Assembly: GCF_902364945.1 (NCBI RefSeq)
Contig: NZ_CABJFS010000004.1
Coordinates: 171,284-235,283 of the forward strand
From: Collinsella aerofaciens
Lineage (GTDB): Bacteria > Actinomycetota > Coriobacteriia > Coriobacteriales > Coriobacteriaceae
Length of the DNA: 64,000 nt
Direction of reading: 5' to 3'
Shown here: positions 7,242 through 15,088 of the stretch, in pieces
How positions within the stretch are numbered: position 1 is the first letter of the stretch
Layout: the number at the start of each line of letters is the position of its first letter
Notes under the pieces: model-generated
Databases searched by the model: none
The model's input: the letters and a program-made list of their open reading frames with translations, nothing else
What the model was told of the DNA's origin: nothing
Program-made: the position numbers and the translations under genes

Positions 7242-8921
7242 ATGGCGGAGTTTATCTACCAGATGTATCAGGCTCGCAAGGCCCATGGCGACAAGGTAAT
7301 CCTTGACGACGTGACCCTGAGCTTCTACCCCGGTGCCAAGATCGGTGTCGTGGGCCCCAACGGCATGGGCAAGTCGACCCTGCTCAAGATTATGGCCGGC
7401 ATTGAGGAGGTCTCCAACGGCGATGCCAGGCTCACCCCCGGCTACACCGTGGGTATCCTGCAGCAGGAGCCGCCGCTCGACGACGACAAGACCGTCATCG
7501 AGAACGTGCGCATGGCGTTTGGCGACATGATCGCCAAGGTCGATCGCTTCAATAAGATCGGCGAGGAGATGTGCGACCCGGATTGCGACATGGACGCCCT
7601 CATGGCAGAGATGGGCAAGCTCCAGGACGAGATTGACGCCGCCGACGGCTGGGATATCGATTCCAAACTCGGCCAGGCCATGGACGCTCTGCAGCTGCCC
7701 GATTCCGACATGCCGGTCAACGTGCTTTCCGGCGGCGAGCGCCGCCGTGTGGCCCTGTGCAAGCTGCTGCTCGAGGCTCCCGACCTGCTGCTGCTCGACG
7801 AGCCCACGAACCACCTGGACGCTGAGTCGATCCTGTGGCTCGAGCACTTCCTGCACAACTACCAGGGCGCGGTGCTTGCCGTCACGCACGATCGCTACTT
7901 CCTGGATAACGTTGCCGAGTGGATCTGCGAGGTCGACCGCGGCCACCTTTATCCCTACAAGGGCAACTACTCCACGTATCTGGAGACCAAGGCCGCGCGT
8001 ATTGAGGCGCAGGGCAACCGCGATGCCAAGCTCGCCAAGCGCATGGAGGCCGAGCTCGAGTGGGTACGCAGCTCGCCCAAGGCTCGCCAGGCCAAGAACA
8101 AGGCCCGTCTGGCTCGCTACGAGGAGATGGAGGCCGAGGCCCGCGCAAGCCAGAAGCTCGACTGGACCGACATCCGCATCCCTGTGGGCCCGCGTCTGGG
8201 CAACAAGGTGCTCGAGGCCCATCACCTGCACAAGGAGTTCGATGGCCGCGTGCTCATCGATGACCTTTCGTTCACCCTGCCGCGCAACGGCATTGTGGGC
8301 GTTATCGGCCCCAACGGTGTCGGTAAGACCACGCTGTTCAAGACGATTGTGGGCCTGGAGCCGCTGACTTCGGGCGAGCTCGAGGTGGGCGAGACCGTCA
8401 AGATTTCTTACGTCGACCAGAACCGTTCCGGCATCGACCTCGACAAGAACCTGTGGGAGGTCGTCTCGGATGGCCTGGACCACATGATGGTCGGCGAGAC
8501 CGAGGTTCCGAGCCGCGCTTATGTGGCGAGCTTTGGCTTTAAGGGCCAGGACCAGCAGAAGCGCGCTGGCGTACTCTCCGGTGGCGAGCGCAACCGTCTG
8601 AACTTGGCGCTTACGCTCAAGCAGGGCGGCAACCTGCTGCTCCTCGACGAGCCCACGAACGACCTCGACGTCGAGACGCTGTCCTCGCTTGAAGCGGCGC
8701 TGCTCGAGTTCCCGGGCTGCTCGGTGGTCATTAGCCACGACCGTATGTTCCTGGACCGCGTCGCCACGCACATCCTGGCGTGGGAGGGCACCGACGAGAA
8801 TCCGGGCAACTGGTATTGGTTCGAGGGCAACTTCGAGGCCTATCAGGCCAACCGTATCGAGCGCCTGGGCGAGGACGCAGCCCAGCCGCATCGTATTCAC
8901 CGCAAGCTGACGCGCGATTAG
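7242..8921 (+). CDS. ettA: Energy-dependent translational throttle protein EttA (ABC-F)
   Basis: A soluble ABC-F ATPase that binds the ribosomal E site and gates translation according to ATP/ADP ratio. The 559 residues match the ~555 of E. coli EttA, and the N-terminus (FIYQMYQARK...LSFYPGAKIGVVG) follows the EttA subgroup. The first ABC module has GPNGMGKST at residues 38-46 and LSGGERRRVA; the second has GPNGVGKTT and LSGGERNRLN, with LLLLDEPTNHLD and LLLLDEPTNDLD Walker B boxes. The charged helical linker between modules (KARQAKNKARLARYEEM) is the P-site-contacting arm. There are no membrane segments. It is a single gene with its own terminator. Confidence 0.95.
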   Translation: MAEFIYQMYQARKAHGDKVILDDVTLSFYPGAKIGVVGPNGMGKSTLLKIMAGIEEVSNGDARLTPGYTVGILQQEPPLDDDKTVIENVRMAFGDMIAKVDRFNKIGEEMCDPDCDMDALMAEMGKLQDEIDAADGWDIDSKLGQAMDALQLPDSDMPVNVLSGGERRRVALCKLLLEAPDLLLLDEPTNHLDAESILWLEHFLHNYQGAVLAVTHDRYFLDNVAEWICEVDRGHLYPYKGNYSTYLETKAARIEAQGNRDAKLAKRMEAELEWVRSSPKARQAKNKARLARYEEMEAEARASQKLDWTDIRIPVGPRLGNKVLEAHHLHKEFDGRVLIDDLSFTLPRNGIVGVIGPNGVGKTTLFKTIVGLEPLTSGELEVGETVKISYVDQNRSGIDLDKNLWEVVSDGLDHMMVGETEVPSRAYVASFGFKGQDQQKRAGVLSGGERNRLNLALTLKQGGNLLLLDEPTNDLDVETLSSLEAALLEFPGCSVVISHDRMFLDRVATHILAWEGTDENPGNWYWFEGNFEAYQANRIERLGEDAAQPHRIHRKLTRD

Positions 8922-8930
8922 TAGCAAGTA

Positions 8931-8962
8931 GAAAGGCCGCCAGCAAGGGCGGCCTTTCTTGT
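8931..8962 (+). terminator. ettA terminator
   Basis: GAAAGGCCGCC and GGGCGGCCTTTC form a strong stem with a 5-base loop, followed by TTGT. Confidence 0.85.
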
Positions 8963-9133
8963 AGCAATTGCACTGCAGCTATGCCCTGGCTGCTGGTTTG
9001 ATTCATAATCAAAGTCATCTCTTTGGGATTAAAGCCCGTTTTTGCTATGAGTGATTTTCTAATTCCGTTTAAAACGTAAAGACGTATTGGGCTACAAGGA
9101 CATAAGCAAATCGAATTGAAATATAACCAGTGC

Positions 9134-9145
9134 TGTAACGTTACA
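9134..9145. promoter_or_regulatory. 12-bp palindrome upstream of the protease gene
   Basis: TGTAACGTTACA is a perfect palindrome 57 bp before the protease start. A TATAGAAT box follows at 9154-9161. It is a plausible operator for a dimeric regulator. The surrounding 8963-9201 is otherwise AT-rich DNA with no gene I can support. Confidence 0.35.
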
Positions 9146-9201
9146 AAAAAGGTTATAGAATAGGAGTATCTTATAAGTCGCTCCTCTAGAAAGAAGAACA
9201 T

Positions 9202-10329
9202 ATGCTTTCGCGTCGTCGTTTTCTGCAACTTGTCGCGTCTTCAATTGTCGCCTTAGCCGCACGTCCGAAAGAGGTTTTTGCTTCGACGGGCAATATTGAT
9301 GGTGAGCAGATACAATTTACTTCAGAAATTGCGCAAGAGCTTGCCGATAAATATATAAAGGGACTCCTCGGCTCTTCGTATACGCCCTCTGACCCTATTC
9401 CTTTTGTAGACGTTGATGGGTCCCCGCTTGGCTACATTGTTCCGGTTGTGACATTCAATAGAGCCGCGGGCTATTTGGTTTTAGATGCTTCAGATGATGA
9501 AATACTTACGGGATATCGTTTTGGAGACGGCTTAGTCAGCCCTATGGATCGGGGAGGAGATCTTGGTGTTGAGTCTTATTCTTTCAATAACCCAGTCGTA
9601 ATGATCAATCCATTCGAATTCGGTGTGCAATCTTTGGACGGTTCAATAACAACAAATTGCGGAAGAACAATCCCGGCTGTTTCCATAGAAGGACGGCCTG
9701 CCGTTTTATCGAATAAACCTTCAAGCTGGAACGATGTCGTAATTTACGCAACTCAAATGCAGGATTACACAGTATCTGGATTTCGTTCCATTTCTCAGTT
9801 TATGTCATATGATGAAAGCGAGATTAAGAGGCTTACTGCCCACTATGCTTGTATGGTGACAGCTTTTTCGAACGTTGCGGAACTGTATGGCATTGCCAAT
9901 TTATATAGCGACCCTTCGCAATATATGCAGATATGGAATTACACCAATACCCATGCTCTTTCCGATGAAGAACAGACTGTTCCCGGCGTTGTTTTGGGTG
10001 GAACGCCGATATCAACCTGTGCAACGGGGTTTACAAATTACTGCGCAAGCAGAGGAAGTACTCTTATCGCCCGCACTGTCTCCTCTCCGGCTATCGCGAG
10101 CATTCAAAATGAGATTAACTCTAATAGACCGAATGTTTTACATGCGAGTTTGTACAACGGATCAGCCCATTCTGTAACAGCGGAGGCTTACGCCACACTT
10201 ACTGGTAAGAAAACTGGAGAGACGAGGCAGATGATTGGCATAGCGGACGGCTGGAATTCATCTTTATCCTTCCTGAAGTATGATCAGAGCTATTATGCGT
10301 GGACTTATGGAACGACTTTTTCGAAGTAG
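9202..10329 (+). CDS. Putative secreted papain-like cysteine protease
   Basis: A 375-residue protein with an export signal: SRRRFLQL at residues 3-10 resembles a twin-arginine motif, then a hydrophobic stretch to ~20. Residues ~38-100 (FTSEIAQELADKYIKG...GYLVLDA) resemble the propeptide of streptopain-type (C10) proteases. Cys217 in HYACMVTAFSNVAELYG and His323 in NGSAHSVTAEAY are spaced like a papain or C39-like Cys/His pair, with Asp349 or Asn352 (ADGWN) as a possible third residue. The usual CGPTA context is not kept, so this is a distant member or a non-catalytic relative. It overlaps a lipoprotein gene. The patch is AT-richer than its surroundings. Confidence 0.55.
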   Translation: MLSRRRFLQLVASSIVALAARPKEVFASTGNIDGEQIQFTSEIAQELADKYIKGLLGSSYTPSDPIPFVDVDGSPLGYIVPVVTFNRAAGYLVLDASDDEILTGYRFGDGLVSPMDRGGDLGVESYSFNNPVVMINPFEFGVQSLDGSITTNCGRTIPAVSIEGRPAVLSNKPSSWNDVVIYATQMQDYTVSGFRSISQFMSYDESEIKRLTAHYACMVTAFSNVAELYGIANLYSDPSQYMQIWNYTNTHALSDEEQTVPGVVLGGTPISTCATGFTNYCASRGSTLIARTVSSPAIASIQNEINSNRPNVLHASLYNGSAHSVTAEAYATLTGKKTGETRQMIGIADGWNSSLSFLKYDQSYYAWTYGTTFSK

Positions 10330-10699
10330 GGCGATTCGTCTAGCTCTGTCTTTGGTGCTGATGGCTTCATTGGTGGGCTGTTCAACAAAGGAAGAGATAT
10401 CGCGCGGAGGTTCCGGAGAAGTGACTGCGACAGACTCAGGTTCATTAGAAATAGCTGGCGGGCATGCCGATGTGATGTTACAAGGAAAAGGCGTGCTTAG
10501 GTCGATTGATGCTGAAGACGCTGTCTGCTCAATAGAGGATTTGAAGACAGGTGAAACTGCATCGTACCGAGTTTCAGATAATGCTGCGAATATGATTGAG
10601 TCGATACCGACTGGAGCGCAGGTTTCTTTTAGATACTTTGCTCCGCAACTTGAGGATGAGCTTGCTTCTCTGGTGTCTATATGCGCCGATGACAACTAA
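10307..10699 (+). CDS. Small lipoprotein overlapping the protease gene
   Basis: From ATG 10307 (MERLFRS) the signal has basic residues, then LALSLVLMASLVGC. This is a clear lipobox with cysteine about 25 residues in, so the mature ~105-residue protein is lipid-anchored on the outer face of the membrane. Upstream in-frame ATGs at 10280 and 10295 are possible; none has a clear ribosome site, and all overlap the protease end, so translation is probably coupled. The mature part is acidic with no known domain. Its pairing with a secreted protease suggests an inhibitor, chaperone or partner (inference). Confidence 0.65.
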   Translation: MERLFRSRAIRLALSLVLMASLVGCSTKEEISRGGSGEVTATDSGSLEIAGGHADVMLQGKGVLRSIDAEDAVCSIEDLKTGETASYRVSDNAANMIESIPTGAQVSFRYFAPQLEDELASLVSICADDN

Positions 10700-10712
10700 A
10701 AGGCCTGAATTC

Positions 10713-10755
10713 AAATGGCCTCGGATGGTCAATTGGCTATCCGAGGCCATTTTTT
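10713..10755. terminator. Bidirectional terminator
   Basis: AATGGCCTCGGAT and ATCCGAGGCCATT form a long stem followed by TTTTTT on the plus strand. It separates two convergent genes and may serve both. Confidence 0.85.
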
Positions 10756-12061
10756 ACTCGACCGGGGCTTCGACCTTGTCGATGGCCCAGGTGGCTCCGA
10801 GACCGCCGGTGGTGTTGCGGCGGATACGCACGGTAACCTCGCGGCGCTCGCCGGCCTGCGTGTAGCGCAGGGGGAAGCTTGCGCGGTTTCGCGCGGCCTC
10901 AATGGTACCGCGTTCGCGGGCGATCCAGTAGTACTCGCCGACGATGCCGAGCGTGTCAGCGCCGTAGGGGAGATAGGTCGACAACTGGTGCAGAAGCGGG
11001 CCGGGGCAGAAGACCACGGTTGCGAAATCGACGGGGAAGTCCTTGGGGATGGCGGGCGCTGCAGGTGCGGGGGCTGGGGCCGCTGCGGGTACCGAAGCCG
11101 GTGCGGATGCGGGTATTTGGTCGCAAGCAGCGGCGGGCATGGATTCGATGACGGGTGCGGGCTCCGGCGTTACTTTCGGCTTGATCGTGGAATCTGCGGG
11201 CTTTACGGTGACGGGCGCGTCTGCAGCTGCAGTTTCAACCTCAACCTGCGTCGCGTTCTCGTTCTCGACGCTCGGCTTTGCCTCAATGGGCGTGGATGCC
11301 ATGGTGGTGATGCCGGCGTTTGCGTTCTCGGGGTCATAGACGACCGTGAGTGAGATGGCAGGCTGCGGTGCCTCGGGCTCCGGCACCGACTCGGTAGCGT
11401 CTTGATCGGCAGGCTCGTCGGACTGATCGTCCTCAGCCTCATCGCCAAAGACATCGCTGTTTTGGAACGCAGGCGTTTCGGGTTGGTTAGTGGCTTCTTC
11501 GATTGTCGACTTGGGAGCCTCATCGAGCTCTGCAGTGGCTTCCTGCTCGGATATGGCTTTGGGATCGGTCGTGGCGGCGATTTCGGTTTCGGCTTCTGCT
11601 GCTACCTCAATAGCGACTTCGATCTCTGCCTCGGGTTCGGGTTCCGGCACGGCTTCAACCATGGTTTCTGGCTCGGGACGCTTAACGTGCTTGGGACGCA
11701 CGGCCTTGAGGTCCTTCTCGCCGCGCTTTTTCTTTTTGTAGGACTGCTTGGCTCCCTTGGCTGCCTTGGGCTTGTCCTCGCCCTTGGCAAGGGCGGCATC
11801 CCAGGCCTCGTTGGCGATGACGGTGGCATACAGGCGACCGCCCTTAAAGACGGTCAGCTTAATGCAGTCGTCGAGCTCCTCGAGCAACTCGCGCGTGGAC
11901 TCGAAGCCCAGGTCATAAGCAGTCATGTCGCCAGCGGCGAGCGCCTCTTCGACCTGCGTCATAAACGTTTGCTTGCCGCACCCAATCGCGTCGCGCAGCA
12001 GGCGATACAGATAGATGTGGTTGCCCAGCGATAGCGTGGGCGTAACTATTGTCTTGCTCAT
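10754..12061 (-). CDS. Acidic low-complexity protein with possible LOTUS-like N-terminal domain
   Basis: Start taken at ATG 12061 because GGAGATTTGCC lies just upstream; an in-frame ATG at 12091 has no such site. The protein is about 435 residues. The first ~85 residues form a compact domain whose end, YDLGFESTRELLEELDDCIKLTVFKGGRLYATV, resembles the OST-HTH/LOTUS winged helix; this is a resemblance by eye, not a search result. A lysine patch (KKKKRGEKD) follows, then ~200 residues rich in Glu, Pro, Ala and Val. A C-terminal ~100-residue domain starts around IPKDFPVDFATVVF. No export signal. It could bind RNA, but that is inference. Confidence 0.6.
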   Translation of the reverse strand: MSKTIVTPTLSLGNHIYLYRLLRDAIGCGKQTFMTQVEEALAAGDMTAYDLGFESTRELLEELDDCIKLTVFKGGRLYATVIANEAWDAALAKGEDKPKAAKGAKQSYKKKKRGEKDLKAVRPKHVKRPEPETMVEAVPEPEPEAEIEVAIEVAAEAETEIAATTDPKAISEQEATAELDEAPKSTIEEATNQPETPAFQNSDVFGDEAEDDQSDEPADQDATESVPEPEAPQPAISLTVVYDPENANAGITTMASTPIEAKPSVENENATQVEVETAAADAPVTVKPADSTIKPKVTPEPAPVIESMPAAACDQIPASAPASVPAAAPAPAPAAPAIPKDFPVDFATVVFCPGPLLHQLSTYLPYGADTLGIVGEYYWIARERGTIEAARNRASFPLRYTQAGERREVTVRIRRNTTGGLGATWAIDKVEAPVE

Positions 12062-12132
12062 GGCAAATCTCCTCTTTACACACCAAAGCATCTTACCATC
12101 GCACGGGGCGTGCTACCTCGGCGCCCAAGGCA

Positions 12133-12166
12133 AACGGGCGCGACCGTTGCCGGTTCGCGCCCGTTG
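12133..12166 (-). terminator. GC-rich hairpin after the Ser/Thr-tailed membrane protein
   Basis: ACGGGCGCGA and TCGCGCCCGT pair around a 12-base loop. The minus-strand T-run is weak (TTTG). It lies between two minus-strand genes and likely separates their transcripts. Confidence 0.6.
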
Positions 12167-12199
12167 TACAGGTTGGTTATCTATGGGAGGCCATCGTGC

Positions 12200-13144
12200 T
12201 TAGTTGCCCGATGTCGTGCCTTGGCTCGAGCTGTCAGATGCCGTGCCGGATGCGGTTCCGCTCGAGCTGTTGGTGTTGCTGCTGTCGGTAGAGCCCGTGC
12301 CCGATGCGTTGCCGTTTGTCTGGTCGCTCGTGCTCGGCTGAGAGCCGTCAGTCGTTTGGCTGGAATCGGTCGTTCCGGATTGCGCGCCATTATTGTTTGC
12401 GGAGGAATCGGCGCCCTGCGACTGGTCAGGGGCGGTCGAGGAAGAATCGGTGGATGCGGAGTCGCCCTGCGAGTCGTCCTGCTTGCTTTGCGATTGATCG
12501 CTGCTATCCGCGTCGTGCTCGGGTGTGTGCGACGAAAGGATCGGTTCGGGGCGCTCACCCAGACCCTCGCCGGCGGTGGTGATAAGGATGGCGCCGGCGC
12601 AGGCGATGACCGCGACGATGGCGATGGCGATCGAGAAGACGATGACCTTCTTTTGCGTCTGGCTGCGCTCTGCCGCCGCCTTGGCACGTAGGCTGTTAGG
12701 GGCGACACGCGCCGTAGTCGCGCGCCCAGCAACCTGACGCATCTCCTGCGTAGTCGCAGCTCCGCCCAGGTGCTCGTTTGCATTGAGCTCAACGGGTTCG
12801 TAGGCGCCGACGGGATAGTCGACGGCGGCATGCGTACCTTTGATGGCTTTGGCGCTGGCAGAGATAAAGTGGCGGTAGATCTGCGAGGACACAACGGTGA
12901 TGACTGAGCTCACAGCGGCACCAATCACCGAGCCGGCAATGCCGATCTTGGAGGCAAGCGCGACGCTCGTTGCGGCAGCTGCGGCGCCGGCGATGATCTG
13001 GGGAATGGAAATGTCGTCGAACAGGCCCTTTTTGGGCGCGATGGCCATGGTCTGGCCGATGGAATGGTTTTCGTGAACGCCGTTGTTCAGTGCGGCGGGA
13101 GTCATGACGCGTGTACGCGGCGCGTCGGTGTACTTGGTTGTCAT
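12200..13144 (-). CDS. Membrane protein with long Ser/Thr/Asp-rich tail
   Basis: A 314-residue protein. Residues ~47-88 are Ala/Gly-rich and hydrophobic, probably two closely spaced membrane helices. Residues ~166-190 (VIVFSIAIAIVAVIACAGAILI) are a clear transmembrane segment. Everything after ~195 is a disordered tail made of Ser, Thr, Asp, Gln, Gly and Asn, typical of a stalk exposed outside the cell. There is no LPxTG and no catalytic motif. Good ribosome site (GGGAGGACCCC) before ATG 13144. Function unknown; a cell-envelope role is inferred from topology only. Confidence 0.65.
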   Translation of the reverse strand: MTTKYTDAPRTRVMTPAALNNGVHENHSIGQTMAIAPKKGLFDDISIPQIIAGAAAAATSVALASKIGIAGSVIGAAVSSVITVVSSQIYRHFISASAKAIKGTHAAVDYPVGAYEPVELNANEHLGGAATTQEMRQVAGRATTARVAPNSLRAKAAAERSQTQKKVIVFSIAIAIVAVIACAGAILITTAGEGLGERPEPILSSHTPEHDADSSDQSQSKQDDSQGDSASTDSSSTAPDQSQGADSSANNNGAQSGTTDSSQTTDGSQPSTSDQTNGNASGTGSTDSSNTNSSSGTASGTASDSSSQGTTSGN

Positions 13145-13318
13145 ACGGGGTCCTCCCGGTGTAAATCTGCTTCGTTTCGTGTAGCCATCAGGTTACCCAC
13201 CAGATGTGAATCGTACGTGACATTTAACAGATACCATCAACTCATCAAGGGGGCTTGCTGTCTTTGGTGCAATAACTTGATGCTAAACTGGATTTATGTT
13301 TGCGAGGTGGTTTACGTG

Positions 13319-13537
13319 ATGTACCCGTATATGACATTCGAAGATGGAACCGAGGTCATTCATTCTGACCTGATTACAGATGGCGATATCGAAAAGGTCA
13401 TCGTGCATTTTGAACGACCGACGGCAGAGGGCTTCGACTCCGCTCGTTGTGAGTTGCCTTCCTGTTCGTGGACTGACTGGGAAGGGCATTTTACTCAGAG
13501 TGAAAAGCGAGCTTTCGAAGAGTGTCTGAGCAAATAA
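13319..13537 (+). CDS. Small conserved-looking acidic protein, 72 residues
   Basis: ATG 13319 is preceded by GCGAGGTGG, and the protein begins MYPYMTFEDGTEVIHSDL. The frame is open further upstream, but that part reads as random sequence. The protein is acidic, with two Cys near the middle (CELPSC) and a Trp-rich WTDWEG. I recall similar short proteins in Firmicutes and Actinobacteria but cannot name a family. It ends ~100 bp before the radical-SAM island and may be a separate backbone gene. Confidence 0.65.
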   Translation: MYPYMTFEDGTEVIHSDLITDGDIEKVIVHFERPTAEGFDSARCELPSCSWTDWEGHFTQSEKRAFEECLSK

Positions 13538-13543
13538 TTTAGA

Positions 13544-13563
13544 TTAGTTCGAGTTTAGTTCGA
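13544..13563. promoter_or_regulatory. Direct repeat TTAGTTCGA, two copies 11 bp apart
   Basis: TTAGTTCGA occurs at 13544-13552 and 13555-13563, one helical turn apart, ~75 bp before the DUF2087 gene. This is the layout of a binding site for a regulator that touches one face of DNA. The gap 13538-13637 shows nothing else firm. Confidence 0.35.
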
Positions 13564-13637
13564 ATAAAGAAGCTGAATGCTATGACCTAAAGCGTATGCA
13601 TTTTTAGTATTAGATGCGTATGAAATGGAGGATGTGA

Positions 13638-13919
13638 ATGGATGAGCTAATAGACTTTAAAAAACGATTTCTCAAGAATGGCGAGCTGGTTTCAATTCCA
13701 AAAAAGGAAAGCTATAAAAGAATCATGCTGCTATGGGCCGTCTCTTTCTTTGAATTAAATACAAGTTATACGGAGCTTCAGGTTAATCGTGTACTGTCAC
13801 AGCTCTATCCTGATTATGCCGTGTTGAGGCGGTGCTTGGTTGATTATGGATTCCTATTAAGGGATGAACGAGGCCTGAAATACGAGGTTAATCGTGATGT
13901 TCACGGTATTGAGAGCTAG
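13638..13919 (+). CDS. DUF2087-type protein, likely regulator of the peptide locus
   Basis: A 93-residue protein that follows the DUF2087 pattern closely: FLKNGELVSIPKKESYKRIMLLWAV at the start, then NTSYTELQVNRVLSQLYPDYAVLRRCLVDYGFLLRD. Families with this domain are winged-helix-like and are often attached to transcription regulators. GGAGGATGTGA precedes the ATG. It is the first gene of a tight four-gene run, and its last 23 bp overlap the MFS gene, so the two are translated together. A role in controlling the downstream exporter and maturase is inferred from position. Confidence 0.75.
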   Translation: MDELIDFKKRFLKNGELVSIPKKESYKRIMLLWAVSFFELNTSYTELQVNRVLSQLYPDYAVLRRCLVDYGFLLRDERGLKYEVNRDVHGIES

Positions 13920-15081
13920 CCGTCCGGTTCGGGTCCTATATATTGCTAGAGGGATAAGCGAAATAGGCAATTGGTGTGCGAATATTGCTTTGCCAATGCT
14001 GATTTACGAGGTAACTCACGATGTTTCTGCAACTGCTTTGATGGTCTGCTGCAGATTTGCCCCCTCTCTGTTTTCAGTTGCGCTCGCGCAGCTGCCTCAG
14101 AAGATGGGTATCGGGACACTGCAGGCCATGAGATTGGCAGACTTAATTCGCGCGGGATTATTCGTTTGCTATATTTTTGTTGATAGTAAATGGAGTATGT
14201 TTGCTATTACGTGCGCGGTATCGCTTTGCCGAACGGTAGAAATGCCCTGCTTTTACTCGTTGTTAAGAGCCAATACGAATAGTATCAATCGCGACGTAAT
14301 TAATAATTCGTTTGGGTTCCTGCAGAATTTAATGATGGTTCTGGGGCCAGTTGCCGGCGGTTTTGTTGTCGCTCAATTTGGGGCGGAGGCTGTTCTTGCA
14401 TTAGACGCGCTTTCTTTTGCCGCGTCGTTCTGGTTGCTGCGAGATGTTCCGTCGGTTATCGAGGTTAATGATAAAGAGGGAATAAGCAAAAATGAAAAAA
14501 ACAGGACTGCATTTAGTGATCTTAGCGCGAAGCACTTGGCAATTGGTTTCCTATTAATCGATATTTCTAGTGGCGTGGCATTCGGCTCTCTGAATTCTCT
14601 TTTGCCAGCTATAGCGCAATTGCAATTTGACTCGTCATCGATACAATACGGATTCCTTCAGAGTAGTCTTACAATCGGACTGTTGTTCGGAAATACAATA
14701 TATGGTCGTTTAATCAGTGGTTCCGATTGCGTTAAATCATATTGTTTTGTGACGTATCTTGCGCTCGGTGCGTATCTGGCGTTTGGCTATCGCTATGCGT
14801 CTGGGATATCGTTTATTTTCCTTTTTATCGTCGGTGCCGGAAACGCCATTCAAGATGTGCTTCTCATAACATCGCTGCAGGATTTGGCGAGAGACGGATC
14901 TGAATCGATAAGCCTGTTTTCAATTAGGGAGTCTTTGCAATCGGTTGCTGTTGTTATTTCAACACTTCTTGTTTCGCTGTTCACGAGCATCGCGATGTTC
15001 TCAATTCTCGTTACAGGACTTGGTGTATTTTCAATTATGATGGTAGTTGTGTTTCAATTGAATTACTTACGAAAGATGTGA
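13897..15081 (+). CDS. MFS transporter, probable exporter of the peptide product
   Basis: About 394 residues from ATG 13897 (GAGG nine bases upstream), with a GTG one codon earlier as the alternative. Hydrophobic segments throughout give roughly 12 membrane helices, the major facilitator plan, and the opening RPVRVLYIARGISEIGNWCANIALPMLIYEV resembles MFS drug/macrolide-type exporters. There is a soluble loop near residue 190-205 (NDKEGISKNEKNRT) between the two halves. It overlaps the DUF2087 gene and ends 7 bp before the radical-SAM gene. Export of the modified peptide, or immunity, is the natural reading. Strongly AT-rich codons. Confidence 0.85.
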   Translation: MFTVLRASRPVRVLYIARGISEIGNWCANIALPMLIYEVTHDVSATALMVCCRFAPSLFSVALAQLPQKMGIGTLQAMRLADLIRAGLFVCYIFVDSKWSMFAITCAVSLCRTVEMPCFYSLLRANTNSINRDVINNSFGFLQNLMMVLGPVAGGFVVAQFGAEAVLALDALSFAASFWLLRDVPSVIEVNDKEGISKNEKNRTAFSDLSAKHLAIGFLLIDISSGVAFGSLNSLLPAIAQLQFDSSSIQYGFLQSSLTIGLLFGNTIYGRLISGSDCVKSYCFVTYLALGAYLAFGYRYASGISFIFLFIVGAGNAIQDVLLITSLQDLARDGSESISLFSIRESLQSVAVVISTLLVSLFTSIAMFSILVTGLGVFSIMMVVVFQLNYLRKM

Positions 15082-15088
15082 CGTTGAT

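Noticed and set aside
7194..8927. A 577-codon ORF antisense to ettA
   Set aside because: It is a shadow of the GC-rich codon pattern of ettA; no family motif and a low-complexity Ala/Leu/Val-rich translation.
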